From: Arbacia lixula
Lineage: Eukaryota; Echinodermata; Echinoidea; Arbacioida; Arbaciidae
DNA: 64,000 nucleotides
Direction: 5' to 3'
NCBI GenBank assembly: GCA_963669155.1
Contig: OZ022576.1
Location: 21,417,508 to 21,481,507 of the forward strand
Position 1 is the first letter of the stretch. Each line of letters begins with the position of its first letter. Both the position numbers and the translations under genes were made by a program. Under the pieces are notes generated by a model. The model was not told where the DNA came from. It worked only from the letters and a program-made list of their open reading frames with translations, and made no database searches. Of this stretch, positions 54,950 through 63,754 are shown piece by piece.

Positions 54950-56575
54950 ATCTCTCTCTCTCTCTCTCTCTCTTGACCAGTCTCACCATCTATCTCTGTC
55001 TGTCTGCCTGTTTCTCCCTCTTCCTCTCTCCTCACTCAACATTAAAAAGAGTCTATCCCCGTGTTTAACCCTGTGCTGTAGAGTGAGTTCCTCCATCAGC
55101 TTTCTCTCTTTCCATCTTTCTCCCTACCTCTCTTTCTCCCTCTGGCTCTGTCTCTATTTGTACTGCTCTATCTGTCTCCCACTCTACTTCTCTATCTCTC
55201 TGTACATCCCTGTCTGTCCCTCTGTCTCTCTTCTCAATCCCTCCATATCTATGAAGCTCACCAGACATGAGTAGGAGTCGTTGAGCCTGTGATCCAGCGT
55301 GAGTTCTTGCAGTGTCTCGAAGAGTGAGGAGTGCTCAAACTTGCAGGGGTCGCTGTGTATGAACTCATCCATGCCATGTTTCCTTGCCCTGTCAGCATCT
55401 GCACACAGAGTAAAGGACCATGCAGAGAGAAGCCATTAAATACATCATTTCCTGGCCTATACTCTATGACATACAACTCTTTTATGTTTTCCTTCCTTGA
55501 ATGATTATAACATTACAGTACATGTGTACTTTTTGAACAGTGATTAATTATTTCTTTGATGCATGATGCTATGATGTATACATACAGTATGTAGGATCTT
55601 TTAATTGCATTTGTATGTCCCTACTTATATGTTATTAAGGTTTACATACATTATTCAAAGCAGGACACCACAGAAGACCACCTCTAGATAAATGGGCGAT
55701 TCTGAATATGTATCTGTAGTATATTAATGATGTTACCATCAATTACTTAAAATTGAGTACATGAATTGTAGAATATACTGCACATACCACATCATTTCAT
55801 TTCATTTCAAGGGGATTGATATGAAACATATCATGGTGATTGTGTTATTGTACAAACTTGATAGTGTTTCAGCATTACATCAAGTATAGCACACCTCACA
55901 CAACACGAGAGCGGCATCAAATATAATAAGTGTGTGGAATACGATAGGTCTTGTGTAATAACAGCTGGCTAAAAGGCTATATCGTCTTTAGAATATTGTT
56001 CTGTCTTTAAAGAGGATGTAATGACATAAGTTATCAGCTATTCCTCGATGTGAAACATATTTCTGCACAAAGTTAGATTATCCCACTATTTGACATAATG
56101 CCATCAGAGACTTTTCTTTAATCAATCTCAATAAAACAGCTACTGAAATTGCTACTGAGGTACCAATACGGGCAATGTCATTTGGATAATTATCTCTATC
56201 TATCTCAAACCCAGCTTCAGATGGAAATTGATACTTGAGCATTTATATATTCAACGTCCTTGCTCGTCTTCATAAAATGCATCTAGAAACCTTACTCCTT
56301 TCAACAGTACAAAAACTGATTTTCCCATGTCAATAACATTAAGCAATGCAGCAGTTATTAGAAAGAAACGCAAACTTGCTCCTAAAATGCAATATGTGTC
56401 AACAAATTGTGCCTGCTAGCAGAGACTCAAAAACAGTAGTTCTTTTTAATGATACAAGTCTCTATCTATTACTGCTACTCCTTCTATTATTACTGCTACT
56501 ATAATTACTATTACTACTACTACTACTATTATTACTACTACTACTAGCTACTACTACTACTTCTACTACTAAAAT

Positions 56576-56623
<48 letters not shown>

Positions 56624-56712
56624 TACTACTACTACTACTATACTACTATTACTACTACTAAAATTACTACTACTACTACTGCTACTACTACTAAAATTAC
56701 TACTACTACTAT

Positions 56713-56765
<53 letters not shown>

Positions 56766-56769
56766 AAAT

Positions 56770-56814
<45 letters not shown>

Positions 56815-59482
56815 GACTATTACCACTTATACTACTACTACCACTACTACCTTTACTACTACTGCTACCTCCATGCAAAACTATGAACCACACCCACCTC
56901 CCTGCTGCCTGGATATGATAGCATTGGAGCCCTTGCCCCCAGCCAGCTGAGTAGGGGGCACTGGTTTGTGGGACTGGCCCGTGGCCCGGTAGATGGCCTG
57001 AACCCAGAATTGTCTGTCCACCTCCTCGTCGCACGCAAACACGATGCTGTCGCCCTCTTTGACCGCGCTGAAGAAGAAGCGTCCACCCTGGCACTCCAGT
57101 TCTTCAGTACCACATGGAATCAGGAACAAGGGAATGATTAGTGCATTAAGGTGGGAGGGAGGGAAGACACAAGAATAAACATATGGTAGGCACTGGCTAA
57201 AAGAACTGATCTAAAATATCAACATATTTCATCGAAACATTTTCTATGACTAGAGTATACCCCTTCCTCACACATCCAAGGAAGAGACTATGTCTTCAGA
57301 ACTGATTTCAATGCACATAAATAGTGGTATTAACAGTAATGATAACAATTTACATTTATTAAGCATGTTGGTCTCAATATCATATATTAAACAAGAACAT
57401 TATTTACAATACAAAATACTACCAAAAAACGAAACAAAACAGTATGTAAAGTACTTTCTTCAACTTATAGAGCCCATGTAACCAAGACCTAGCAAGATCC
57501 CTGCCATGAACCAGTGGACATTTGTTATCTGGTCCAGCAACCATTTAAAACAAAGAAATGCTTTTATCAATTCCAGCATGAGTTAAAAGAGTCTGTGTTG
57601 GTGACCAGAAGTCATGCCAATACTTAAAGGTACTGTATCCCTTTTGCAGACAAAAAAAAAATTGTTTTTCAAACTTTTCAGGAACCATAAGTATAACACA
57701 CACTGTGCCAAATATGAAACTTAACAGAGAAGTCAAATTCCTTGAAGTTTGGCTCTTACGCTCAGTTTCATATTCAAATGCAAATGAAATGTGGAATTAA
57801 CAATCATATTTCCATGTTCCCTACATATTCACAGCATATCACAAAGCTGGTGAGAAATCATGATTTGATAAGCATTATTCTGAATGTTGCTTAAATTTGT
57901 ACATAAAAATAAAGTTGCTAGTACAAAAGAATTTAAGACAACTCATTCAAAATTGAAGTTGAAATCAAGCTGTTGATATAATGCTACTAAAAGTTTTCAT
58001 TTGATTTCTTCTGAGGACAGTTCTGAAATGGTATTTCCTCCACAAACTGTTCCACTTTAAGAAGAACTTAACATTCATGGCCTGCAAGAGGGATACACCA
58101 AATGAAAACAATGACTAGCAGCCCTAAAAGAGAAAAGCTTAAGATTAACTACAGCACAATACTGTAAACATGGAAATCTTCACGGTGTCTTAATTTATGT
58201 GCATTTTGCAGTCAACAATAGTGTGGAAAACCAGAAGCTCACATTTGATGATTTTACTCATGACCCAAATCACTTGAATGATTTCTAATCAATGATTTGG
58301 CCATCAGAACCAAATAGAATTGCATGCACATTGCTGATGCAGAATCAGCTGTTAAATCGTCAAAATCAAAAACAAGGCCACGTCAGATAAAAAGTTGCAA
58401 TTGATCCAAATTGATCGCAAGTCCAATTCCCTATCTCTAATGTGTAAACAGAGATACAATTGATATCAATCACAAGACAAGTTGCAATCAATCACAAATC
58501 TTTACAAGACAGGGCCAAGATTGACACACAATGTTTTTTGTTTCAGTGCTCAGCATGACAAATTAATCCCGCAAAAAGTTCCATTGACAGTACTTTGTAA
58601 GATACGCACGTGCTTCAAGGCCAGCATCTGAAAGTCCGCTTAGCAGAGGCCTACCTGTGAGGGCGTCTGTATAGTCCACCGTGAACCCATCCAGCTGCAT
58701 CATCTCATGTGGGTCTGCCTTCTTCTCCCGGTAGCTGCACATGGCAAATGTGTACTGGCTCACCTAGGCACACACGCACAGGTGAGAGAACATGGATTAC
58801 AAGATATTGTAACGCTGACATATGTGCTAGGCTCACCTCTCCACAGCCATATATACACACAAGAGAGAATACTTGGATTATAAAGGGTGATTTGTTTTTG
58901 ATGGCTCCTATCTTTCTTCTGTCAAATCTTAGGTGTGAATATTTCACACTAAAGCTTGGTAATGAAATGCAGAGTTGTTGCTAATTGACAAAATCTTAAT
59001 GTTACTGTCATTGTTTGAGGACAAATCTCTATTTTGAGTCAACCCTGTGCAGACCATTTTTGGGGCTCTTATGGCAGTTGTATGAACAAAACCAAACATC
59101 ATAAGTAGCATAGAGCAAAGCATTTTATTTCTTTGGATAATTTGCAAGGAGTAATGCTGATACTTAAAGAAGGATTCTATGACATAATTGTAGATTTGTA
59201 GATAATTTTAAATTTTTAGAAGTTGACATTTTGTGATGTAGCGCATCACAAACTCATATTTTGTCACATGGTTGTTTGAAGTTTGAGCAAGTTCACTTAC
59301 TTGAACAAGCACAAAGAACCTTTTCTTCCACTTCTTCCAGACTGTTTTACCAAGACAATACATCCATCTGTTAAAGAGAGAGCATGAAAGAGAGAGAAAG
59401 AGAATGAGAGAGAGAGAGAAAAATAAGCAGACACAGAAACAGAGAGACAGAGCAGAGAGAGGGAAACAGAAAGAAGAATAGA

Positions 59483-59552
<70 letters not shown>

Positions 59553-60335
59553 GGAAGGGAGAGAAATAGCAACATAGTGAGTGGGATAGAAAATCAAACA
59601 TAAGATTACAATAATTCAAAACTAATAAAACATCTATTTGAATATCATGTTAATGCTGAAGATATTTCATATCTTTCAGCAAATAGTTTCCAAACTAAAT
59701 TTGAATGGTTACTGGTCAGTCTTTTGAAAAGTGCATGCAACAATGATGTTGATTGGCCATTGCTATTTTGCGATTGATTGCAAACCTTTATGTTACGGGG
59801 CCCTGTTCATAGTGACACAATGATAGGGTCAGCAATCCACTGAATTAAATATCCACAGACTGGGATTTCTTCCAAAAGCTACATTGAATGATGTGTACAA
59901 ATACATCTGACAACATTATCCTCATGCCCATATCACAACTGTGACCAGGCTTGTAGGTTGCGTTCAGGACAGCTCCAATGTAAAAATACTGACTATCACC
60001 TCACTGCCCACCTTTCCCCAGAGTTCTTCCTCAAAAGATTGATAACATTCAGCAGTCAGGTGTTTTTGCTATTGCAGACGTAGCCTCTACCTGCGGTGAC
60101 TTAACACCAAGCTGACAAACAGAACCTAATTTGGTAGAGCTCTAGTTACGTACATCACCAGATGTCTTTTGAATCACATCCCTACTTTGTTTACTTACCC
60201 ACAATGCTTCATGTTCTGAGGTTTGTCCATGCGAATGGCGAGTCTGATTTTGACTGGGTTAGGCACTTGTTTCGACGGCAACATGGGGTGCCAATCAGGA
60301 GTCTTTGGGCTGTTTGGGGTCGGCTTGATGATTAC
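27602..60335 (-). CDS. CADPS: Calcium-dependent secretion activator (CADPS/CAPS), C-terminal part (gene span)
   Basis: Eighteen minus-strand exons with GT/AG borders join in phase to 2397 nt, giving 798 residues plus a stop, somewhat over half of a typical protein of about 1,300. In order they encode the end of the C2 domain, a PH domain ([13 protein letters not shown] ... [18 protein letters not shown]), a long helical region ([59 protein letters not shown]), the MHD/Munc13-homologous region (EEHHAEAFAW ... [19 protein letters not shown]) and the acidic tail [12 protein letters not shown] proteins bind PI(4,5)P2 and SNAREs and prime dense-core vesicles for Ca2+-triggered exocytosis; this role is inferred by homology. 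No disabling change is visible. The N-terminal exons lie beyond base 64000. Confidence 0.97.
28043..28147 (-). CDS. CADPS: CADPS exon q
   Basis: 105 nt (35 codons) encoding [20 protein letters not shown] and [15 protein letters not shown]. Acceptor TTTTCAG|GAGTGG, donor ACTGGG|GTAAGC. Confidence 0.96.
28673..28780 (-). CDS. CADPS: CADPS exon p
   Basis: 108 nt encoding [20 protein letters not shown] and [12 protein letters not shown]. Acceptor CACATAG|AACCCA, donor TTTGAG|GTAAAC. Confidence 0.95.
30319..30492. repeat. Two tandem copies of a ~100-bp unit
   Basis: 'acatcaaaatgtgttgcatg...cctagaacaggatctacagagcaagg' at about 30319 is repeated in diverged form at about 30419 ('acatcagatcgtgttgcc...cctagcgcagaatctagaaagcaag'). 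It is non-coding. Confidence 0.6.
32001..32030 (-). CDS. Candidate CADPS microexon (30 nt)
   Basis: Vertebrate CADPS has about ten residues (VKAASKYVDV...) between SFT and KPGMD that are missing if exons o and p are joined directly. A short C+G-richer island here reads [10 protein letters not shown] between AAG|AATTTC and CTCAG|GTACAAG, in phase 0 at both ends. The acceptor is weak, and a better TATAG lies 5 nt upstream but would break the frame. No homology was proven. Confidence 0.35.
33514..35925. repeat. 15-16-bp satellite array with AGATCT in each unit
   Basis: About 2.4 kb of head-to-tail units such as agatctggtgggagag, with frequent variants (ctgatggg, gtaggag, 15-bp units with gtag). 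Length divided by period suggests roughly 150 copies. Longer blocks also recur (for example near 35540 and 35770), pointing to higher-order duplication. Frames through it on both strands are artefacts. It lies inside the CADPS intron between exons o and p. Confidence 0.97.
36797..36828. repeat. (GACA)n/(GA)n microsatellite next to exon o donor
   Basis: A run of acag/gaca units followed by GA, about 25 bp beyond the donor of the exon at 36853-37011 in transcript direction. Confidence 0.8.
36853..37011 (-). CDS. CADPS: CADPS exon o
   Basis: 159 nt (53 codons) encoding [38 protein letters not shown] and [10 protein letters not shown]. Acceptor TGTATAG|CATCAG, donor TTCACG|GTAAAT. Both borders are phase 0. 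An 8-kb intron containing the 16-bp satellite follows. Confidence 0.95.
37530..37680 (-). CDS. CADPS: CADPS exon n
   Basis: 151 nt encoding [39 protein letters not shown] and [11 protein letters not shown], aligned to 'AFEVKL...FNVMVDAKAQSTKLC' in vertebrates. Acceptor CTGACAG|AACTAT, donor GAGGCA|GTGAGT. Confidence 0.94.
37756..37930. mobile_element. Inverted-repeat element with AACCTGTCTATAGTGGCCAC motif
   Basis: The motif aacctgtctatagtggccac at 37762-37781 recurs exactly in reverse complement at 37874-37893, with diverged copies near 37815 and 37900. The unit is largely self-complementary and non-coding. This word is familiar from short transposons of marine invertebrates, though I cannot search for it. 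Confidence 0.65.
38265..38320 (-). pseudogene. Diverged partial duplicate of exon m
   Basis: The minus strand reads [15 protein letters not shown] where exon m has [15 protein letters not shown], and it keeps a GT donor (CCCG|GTCAGG) at the same position. By hand about 38 of 50 bases match. The frame is open upstream, but resemblance fades before residue LKL and no clear acceptor is seen. It could be a relic or an alternative exon. Confidence 0.7.
38358..38942. other. Hairpin-bearing insertion between exon m and its relic copy
   Basis: Two perfect hairpins lie near the ends: an 8-bp stem with 3-nt loop at 38380-38398 (gctcccgc/gcgggagc) and an 11-bp stem with 5-nt loop at 38905-38931 (cagcccgctca/tgagcgggctg). 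The segment is flanked by near-identical 'gtgaaaggtttgcc' (38358) and 'gtgaaaggtatgcc' (38943). It may be a small mobile element or part of the local duplication. Confidence 0.45.
38961..39116 (-). CDS. CADPS: CADPS exon m
   Basis: 156 nt encoding [39 protein letters not shown] and [11 protein letters not shown], a hallmark stretch of CAPS. Acceptor TCTTCAG|CTGTGG, donor GCCAG|GTAAGG. A diverged partial copy of its 3' end lies at 38265-38320. Confidence 0.95.
39409..39505. mobile_element. GGGCCCTGTCT repeat, copy 1
   Basis: The sequence gggccctgtctcataaagaa followed by 'tgcgatcaatagcaatcat' matches, in the opposite orientation, the repeat at 58390-58517. It is non-coding and lies between CADPS exons l and m. 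Confidence 0.55.
39517..39698. mobile_element. GGGGGGTGTTTCACCAAGCTG foldback element
   Basis: The left end ggggggtgtttcaccaagct and the right end agcttggtgaaacccccc are inverted repeats. Inner 'ccttcttgtgctaaat' and 'atttagcacaagaagg' also pair, so almost the entire 182 bp folds into one hairpin. It sits in the 671-bp intron between CADPS exons l and m. Confidence 0.8.
39788..39929 (-). CDS. CADPS: CADPS exon l
   Basis: 142 nt encoding [40 protein letters not shown] and EKWEPK. Acceptor TCTCCAG|CTACCC, donor AAAGGG|GTGAGT. Confidence 0.95.
40310..40640 (-). repeat. Three tandem copies of the 3' end of exon k
   Basis: Minus-strand segments ending at 40310, 40443 and 40582 each carry [12 protein letters not shown] or [11 protein letters not shown], followed by AAA|GTGAGT. 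The spacing is 133 and 139 bp, and intronic sequence ('tttgtactagataaaa', 'atgttaccaag') is shared between copies. Only the copy at 40582-40738 has the full exon and its acceptor. The two extra copies each have an indel near the SFPL codons that breaks the upstream frame. Confidence 0.88.
40582..40738 (-). CDS. CADPS: CADPS exon k (MHD region)
   Basis: 157 nt encoding [38 protein letters not shown] and [13 protein letters not shown]. Acceptor GTACCAG|GCGTTT, donor TCAGAAA|GTGAGT. Its 3' end and donor are repeated twice more downstream (40443-40497 and 40310-40362). Confidence 0.95.
42928..43018. mobile_element. TTAACCCTTTGTGTGCC hairpin element, copy 2
   Basis: The ends ttaaccctttgtgtgcc and ggggcacaaagagttaa are inverted repeats bounding 91 bp. 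Confidence 0.65.
43268..43440. repeat. Three diverged tandem copies of a ~60-bp unit
   Basis: Each unit includes a form of 'gacaacttctgagtcaatttcat' in pieces, for example 'acaacttctacatcaatttc', 'acaacttctgagtcaatttc' and 'gtcgcttcagagtcattttc'. Confidence 0.55.
44005..44245. repeat. Short tandem array of (agtt/agct)gatatccacat units
   Basis: Roughly fifteen variants of gttgatatccacatag occur in 240 bp, with irregular 15-24-bp spacing. Confidence 0.8.
47032..47141 (-). CDS. CADPS: CADPS exon j
   Basis: 110 nt encoding [20 protein letters not shown] and [16 protein letters not shown]. The first half diverges from vertebrates, while [10 protein letters not shown] is invariant. Acceptor CCAAACAG|AAATCC, donor GCTGAG|GTATGT. 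Confidence 0.94.
47688..48355. mobile_element. 668-bp TTAA-flanked foldback element
   Basis: Ends AGGTCCCC... and ...GGGACCCT are each flanked by TTAA (47684-47687 and 48356-48359). The arms, about 260 bp each, include 'gccccgcctccaaaaat' against 'tttttcgaggcggggct' and 'agtcattgcaatg' pairs, so the element folds into a long imperfect hairpin. TTAA target duplication with AGGG-type ends fits piggyBac- or Kolobok-like non-autonomous elements. Confidence 0.82.
48903..48992. mobile_element. TTAACCCTTTG hairpin element, copy 3 (diverged)
   Basis: The left end taaccctttgcattc and the right end gctaagggttaa bound a 90-bp unit related to those at 25231 and 42928. Confidence 0.45.
50970..51012. repeat. 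(TC)n microsatellite
   Basis: Uninterrupted TC dinucleotides in the intron between CADPS exons i and j. Confidence 0.95.
51119..51638. mobile_element. 520-bp TTAA-flanked element with CCGTCCCTTTT ends
   Basis: The left end agacagcccgtcccttttt and the inverted right end (gcaaaagggacggactatt) are imperfect inverted repeats, each bordered by TTAA (51115-51118, 51639-51642). The interior is AT-rich and non-coding. Confidence 0.7.
52035..52158 (-). CDS. CADPS: CADPS exon i
   Basis: 124 nt encoding [20 protein letters not shown] and [15 protein letters not shown]. The acceptor CCCCCAG|GTGTTG follows about 100 bp of (CT)n on the minus strand. The 4.9-kb intron downstream is where vertebrate genes vary by alternative splicing. 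Confidence 0.95.
52196..52290. repeat. (GA)n tract upstream of CADPS exon i
   Basis: On the transcribed strand this is (CT)n, ending about 35 bp before the acceptor at 52159. GA-rich sequence continues to about 52630. Confidence 0.92.
52808..52871 (-). CDS. CADPS: CADPS exon h
   Basis: A 64-nt exon encoding [20 protein letters not shown] and R, nearly invariant in the family. Acceptor TCTCCAG|ATACTG, donor GAGAGG|GTATGT. Confidence 0.95.
52989..53009. repeat. Poly-G tract
   Basis: A long G run within the intron between CADPS exons g and h. Confidence 0.9.
53577..53678 (-). CDS. CADPS: CADPS exon g
   Basis: 102 nt encoding [20 protein letters not shown] and [14 protein letters not shown]. 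Acceptor TTCACAG|GCCTGA, donor GTTCAG|GTATGG. Confidence 0.95.
54414..54601 (-). CDS. CADPS: CADPS exon f
   Basis: 188 nt encoding [39 protein letters not shown] and [16 protein letters not shown]. Acceptor ACCCCAG|GGTTGG, donor GCAACAG|GTGCAA. Confidence 0.96.
54815..54974. repeat. (CT)n tract in CADPS intron
   Basis: About 160 bp of CT dinucleotides with few interruptions lie between exons e and f. Ser/Leu-rich frames through it are artefacts. Confidence 0.95.
55262..55398 (-). CDS. CADPS: CADPS exon e
   Basis: 137 nt encoding [18 protein letters not shown] and [14 protein letters not shown], highly conserved in the family. Acceptor GTGTGCAG|ATGCTG, donor TGTCTG|GTGAGC. Vertebrate proteins have extra residues before ADRAQKHG, so a short extra exon in the preceding intron is possible. 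Confidence 0.95.
56466..56872. repeat. (TAC/ACT)n trinucleotide array beside PH exon d
   Basis: About 400 bp of tac/act triplets with scattered 'aaaatt' interruptions begin roughly 25 bp past the donor of the exon at 56898-57101. On the transcript strand it reads (AGT/GTA)n, so it is rich in potential GTA splice-donor-like triplets. Confidence 0.95.
56898..57101 (-). CDS. CADPS: CADPS exon d (PH domain end)
   Basis: 204 nt encoding [39 protein letters not shown] and a divergent linker [14 protein letters not shown]. The acceptor ACTGAAG|AACTGG has only a weak pyrimidine tract; it was chosen because it restores the frame. A triplet-repeat tract starts only about 25 bp beyond the donor. Confidence 0.93.
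58390..58517. mobile_element. GGGCCCTGTCT repeat, copy 2
   Basis: Contains caatcaatcacaaatcttta and ends 'caagacagggcc', the inverse of 39409-39505. Inner 'ttgatcgcaagtccaatt' and 'cagagatacaattgatat' also match that copy. A third partial copy is at 59758-59812. Confidence 0.6.
58655..58763 (-). CDS. CADPS: CADPS exon c (PH domain)
   Basis: 109 nt encoding [18 protein letters not shown] and [14 protein letters not shown]. Acceptor TGCCTAG|GTGAGC, donor CTCACAG|GTAGGC. Confidence 0.95.
59301..59367 (-). CDS. CADPS: CADPS exon b (PH domain start)
   Basis: 67 nt encoding [19 protein letters not shown] and LVQ, the first strands of the PH domain with basic residues suited to phosphoinositide binding. 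The acceptor follows a long CT tract (minus strand) and the donor is CAA|GTAAGTG. Confidence 0.95.
59378..59552. repeat. GA-rich tract upstream of CADPS exon b
   Basis: On the transcript strand this is a CT tract that ends just before the acceptor at 59368, an extended polypyrimidine tract. Confidence 0.9.
59758..59812. mobile_element. GGGCCCTGTCT repeat, copy 3 (partial)
   Basis: The sequence gcgattgattgcaaaccttt then 'acggggccctg' resembles the end of the copy at 58390-58517. Confidence 0.45.
60199..60335 (-). CDS. CADPS: CADPS exon a (end of C2 domain)
   Basis: First exon present in the window, residues 1-46 of the partial protein. It reads [18 protein letters not shown] ... [16 protein letters not shown], matching the link from C2 to PH in vertebrate CADPS. 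Acceptor GGTTACAG|GTAATC and donor TGTGG|GTAAGT. Confidence 0.95.
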
Positions 60336-61889
60336 CTGTAACCGACACCAAGAAACACATAGGATATGAAACATTAAAGGGACGGGTCAGGGGTAGTAAT
60401 GATTATGGGCTGTAATCATGGCAGAATTGTTCTGCTGTCACCACCAGATCCGCTTTTCAGTTTTGAGAAGATCTCTTTCTGGTACCCCGAAATCAAACGA
60501 GATAGAGCCCCATGGATCAGGCAGTACAGTGATTACCTTTAAAATGTCCATCATCTCAATCCTGAAGCCATGTTAAAGCTCATTTAAATTTAGAATTCAG
60601 ACAAGTCACAATTTAATTGATACATTACCCTTAAAAAAAAACATTTTTTAAAATCATATCACAAAATTAGGTAAAAATATAACAGTTGAAAACTACTTTG
60701 AGAAGCACTTTACAATGATGAAATATTTAATGAATCATTATGTTAGTAAACATACCCATTACATTTTCAGATCTAAAAATAGGGCTTCATTGAATTTTTA
60801 TGAAGCAACAAGAGGGAGGGACTCTTTACCAGTTATTGTCATACATGTATACCCTTTTTCAAAGGAATTGCAACAACAAAATACACATAGCAACGCTCTT
60901 CCCCTTGTTTTCTCCATATTCTATTTTTAGCAATGACTCCAACTACTGCACTGCTCATTATAGAGTTATTCACTGTCAACTGAATGTCAAACAGAATCAT
61001 CATTAGATACATAAGTCTACACCAGAAATCGTGCAAGTCTGCAAAGGGCATAAGATTCATCAATGCAGATGACGGACTAGGGCTGTTTTTATAAGATTAA
61101 AGTTTCAGAATAGAACACAAAATTCAGATTGGTTTAGCATGGCAAATCCCAAAATAATGCAGTATTTGCATCTACGTTAGACCAGTGTAGCAACAGAGCA
61201 CGCCACTTTGTGACGGGTCTTCATCAAACCAAAGTCTCATGGGATGATATCCCAAGTTCACCATACGCAACAGTGGGAAAAATAGTGTGCCACTTGCTTC
61301 TTTCCTCTCAAGAACAACATGAGATCAACTTCATCAGAAAATAGCTTGGTTGTTTTTCAGCTTTAATGCAGACCCTATATTGGGAAGTCTTGTTTGTCAA
61401 TTTCTTTAGATAAAAGAAAGCAGACACAGCTTATAAAGTCATTATCATCGAAGTACAAATCTCATAGAGATGAGAAAACACCATCTGGCGTGGGTGTAGT
61501 CCGTCATTAAGATAACATGTTGTTGAACGTGATCTGCTTCAAACAAACAAGACTCAAAGAGGAAGAAACTAATGGACATGGACTTTAGACTCAAGAAGAG
61601 GATGATCTTTTGTATTGCCTTCTAACAATTAAGGCTTGGTGAGCATGAATGACTTCAATTTGAACACACATTGACATTCTTTACATCAAATGAAGACAAA
61701 TTGTGAATCATAGTCTAGAATTCAATGTTTGTACAGTATAGTAAAAAAAGTATTTAGAACTGTATAGAAGAATATTTAAAGGTTGTTTTCAAACTGTCCA
61801 GAAGTCTGTTCTTCAATTATGTACCTGATTTAATGAGCATATTGTAATAACAGTATGTAACAATATCTTATTGTTTTACAAAGAAATTT

Positions 61890-62050
61890 TAGGCATACAC
61901 CCAGTAGTAAGGATAGTGTGCTCCATCTTGTAAATGAACGAATAACAAGTCAGACAAAAATCTTGGAACCAGACGGGATTTGAACTTGCAATCTACTGCT
62001 TACCGGGCAGCGACTTAACCACGCAAGCTATTTCTAGTTCACGGGTCAAG
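61890..62050 (-). mobile_element. tRNA-derived SINE head
   Basis: The minus strand has an A-box-like TAGCTTGCGTGGTTAAG and a B-box GTTCAAATCCC 40 bases on, with CTGC...GCAG in the anticodon-stem position. The loop lacks the usual T33 and the acceptor stem does not pair well, so it is not a working tRNA. Sequence continuing past the B box ('gtctggttccaagattttt') suggests a SINE body. Confidence 0.6.
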
Positions 62051-63277
62051 ACTACAAAATTTCTTTCTAAATTGAAATTACCCCCAGAAAGTCCTTTCAC
62101 TAAAGCCTAGCCAATATCTTATTGGTTTACAATAAACCTCTGATACAAAACTAATTGAAATGCCACAAAATTGTTATTCTACTGGCACAAGCACTGATCC
62201 CAATTGTATTGTATACTGTATTGATGGTCCAAATAGAAGAGAATTGAATTGGAAGTGGTGACTTAAATCAACATTTCACTGTCTTTGTGACCAGTATTCC
62301 ACTGCACTGCAACAATGCCCACACAGTTCTGAGCATGACAAGCCTGTTGGATGGTTTCACATCATCCAGGCTACCATAAATAGACAGAAAATATGAGGAA
62401 ACTTGAGTCTAATCTTGCTTCCCTTGGATTATCCTGCTTTACTAGTGGCCCCTGTTTATATTACATATGGTTTATATTTATCATTCCTTTGCAGCTGGCA
62501 AGGCTAATCATACTAACTGAATGATCTGACATGGCTACACCATGAATGTGATGTATAACCATACTTCAAATGAATGTATCCAATAGTGATGACATTATGA
62601 TTCTACCACTTTGTATGCAGTAATTTTTCTCACACACAATCGGTTGCAATACCAATTTCCTAATGGCATTGCACAATAGTTTCTATAGAGACTACTTGAC
62701 ACTTGTCATAGCACTATATACATGACGCAGGGTATTACGCCTAAGTGTGTTGCTATTAGCTAAGGCAGGACTACACATGATCTTTTTTTTCACAAGGGGT
62801 TTGGACATCCTTTTTTTTCAGACATTGCATAGTCTGTGTATGTCTTTAATTTACTAGATTTTAGTGGTCCCGAGTTCTAATTTGGTACCTGTATGTACCA
62901 GACGCCTGCTAGCATCGGGTCCTGGTTCATGTATACATGACATCTACAAACTGCTTAGTTTTGTCCTGTATAGAGAATATACGTACACAGGGTTAAAAGT
63001 AGAAAGCATTATTTATAGCCTTTTCTTTGTGGAACTATATTCAAAATTTTAGCAGGGTTACAGCTGTTGCCTTAACATATATGAATATTCATTAAATAAT
63101 CTTCCTGTAGTTAGCTCTCTATCTTCAATTTTCATTATTTTTCACTGTTGACAAAATTCAGTTCTATACAAAATGAACTGGCTGGTTTTAATACATTGTA
63201 ATGGCAGGTGCATGAATAAGTAATAATCTTAGTCTAATAAGAAAAATAATCATAAAATTAACCTGAGATAAAGTGAC

Positions 63278-63347
<70 letters not shown>

Positions 63348-63436
63348 AGGAAGAGTGAGGCAGAGAGAGGTGATGAGGGAAAAAAATGAGAGAGAACAGA
63401 ACAGGAAAAGACAGAAGAGAAAGAAAAGCAGGAAAA

Positions 63437-63496
<60 letters not shown>

Positions 63497-63500
<4 letters not shown>

Positions 63501-63706
63501 CTACTGTACAGAGAGTGAATACAGAAAGATTAGAAAAGAGAAATGAGAAAGCATGCAAAGATGTGTCAGAGAAAGAAAGAGGAAAAAAGAGAGAGGGAGA
63601 GAGAGAGAGAAAAGCTACTGTACAGAGAGTGAATACAGAAAGATCAGAAAAGAGAAATGAGAAAGCATGCAAAGATATGTGTCAGAGAAAGAAAGAGGAA
63701 AAAAGC

Positions 63707-63725
<19 letters not shown>
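63497..63725. repeat. Tandem duplication of a ~114-bp GA-rich unit
   Basis: 'aaagctactgtacagagagt' occurs at 63497 and 63611, and the following 90 bases match with few differences (for example gattag/gatcag, gatgtg/gatatgtg). Confidence 0.8.

Positions 63726-63754
<29 letters not shown>

Noticed and set aside
54666-55274. 202-residue Ser/Leu-rich frame
   Set aside because: CT microsatellite inside a CADPS intron, with no family resemblance.
56462-57094. 210-residue frame with poly-Ser
   Set aside because: A triplet array read out of frame with the genuine PH exon at 56898-57101.
61973-62045. Functional tRNA gene
   Set aside because: The acceptor stem does not pair and position 33 is not T; it fits a SINE head better.
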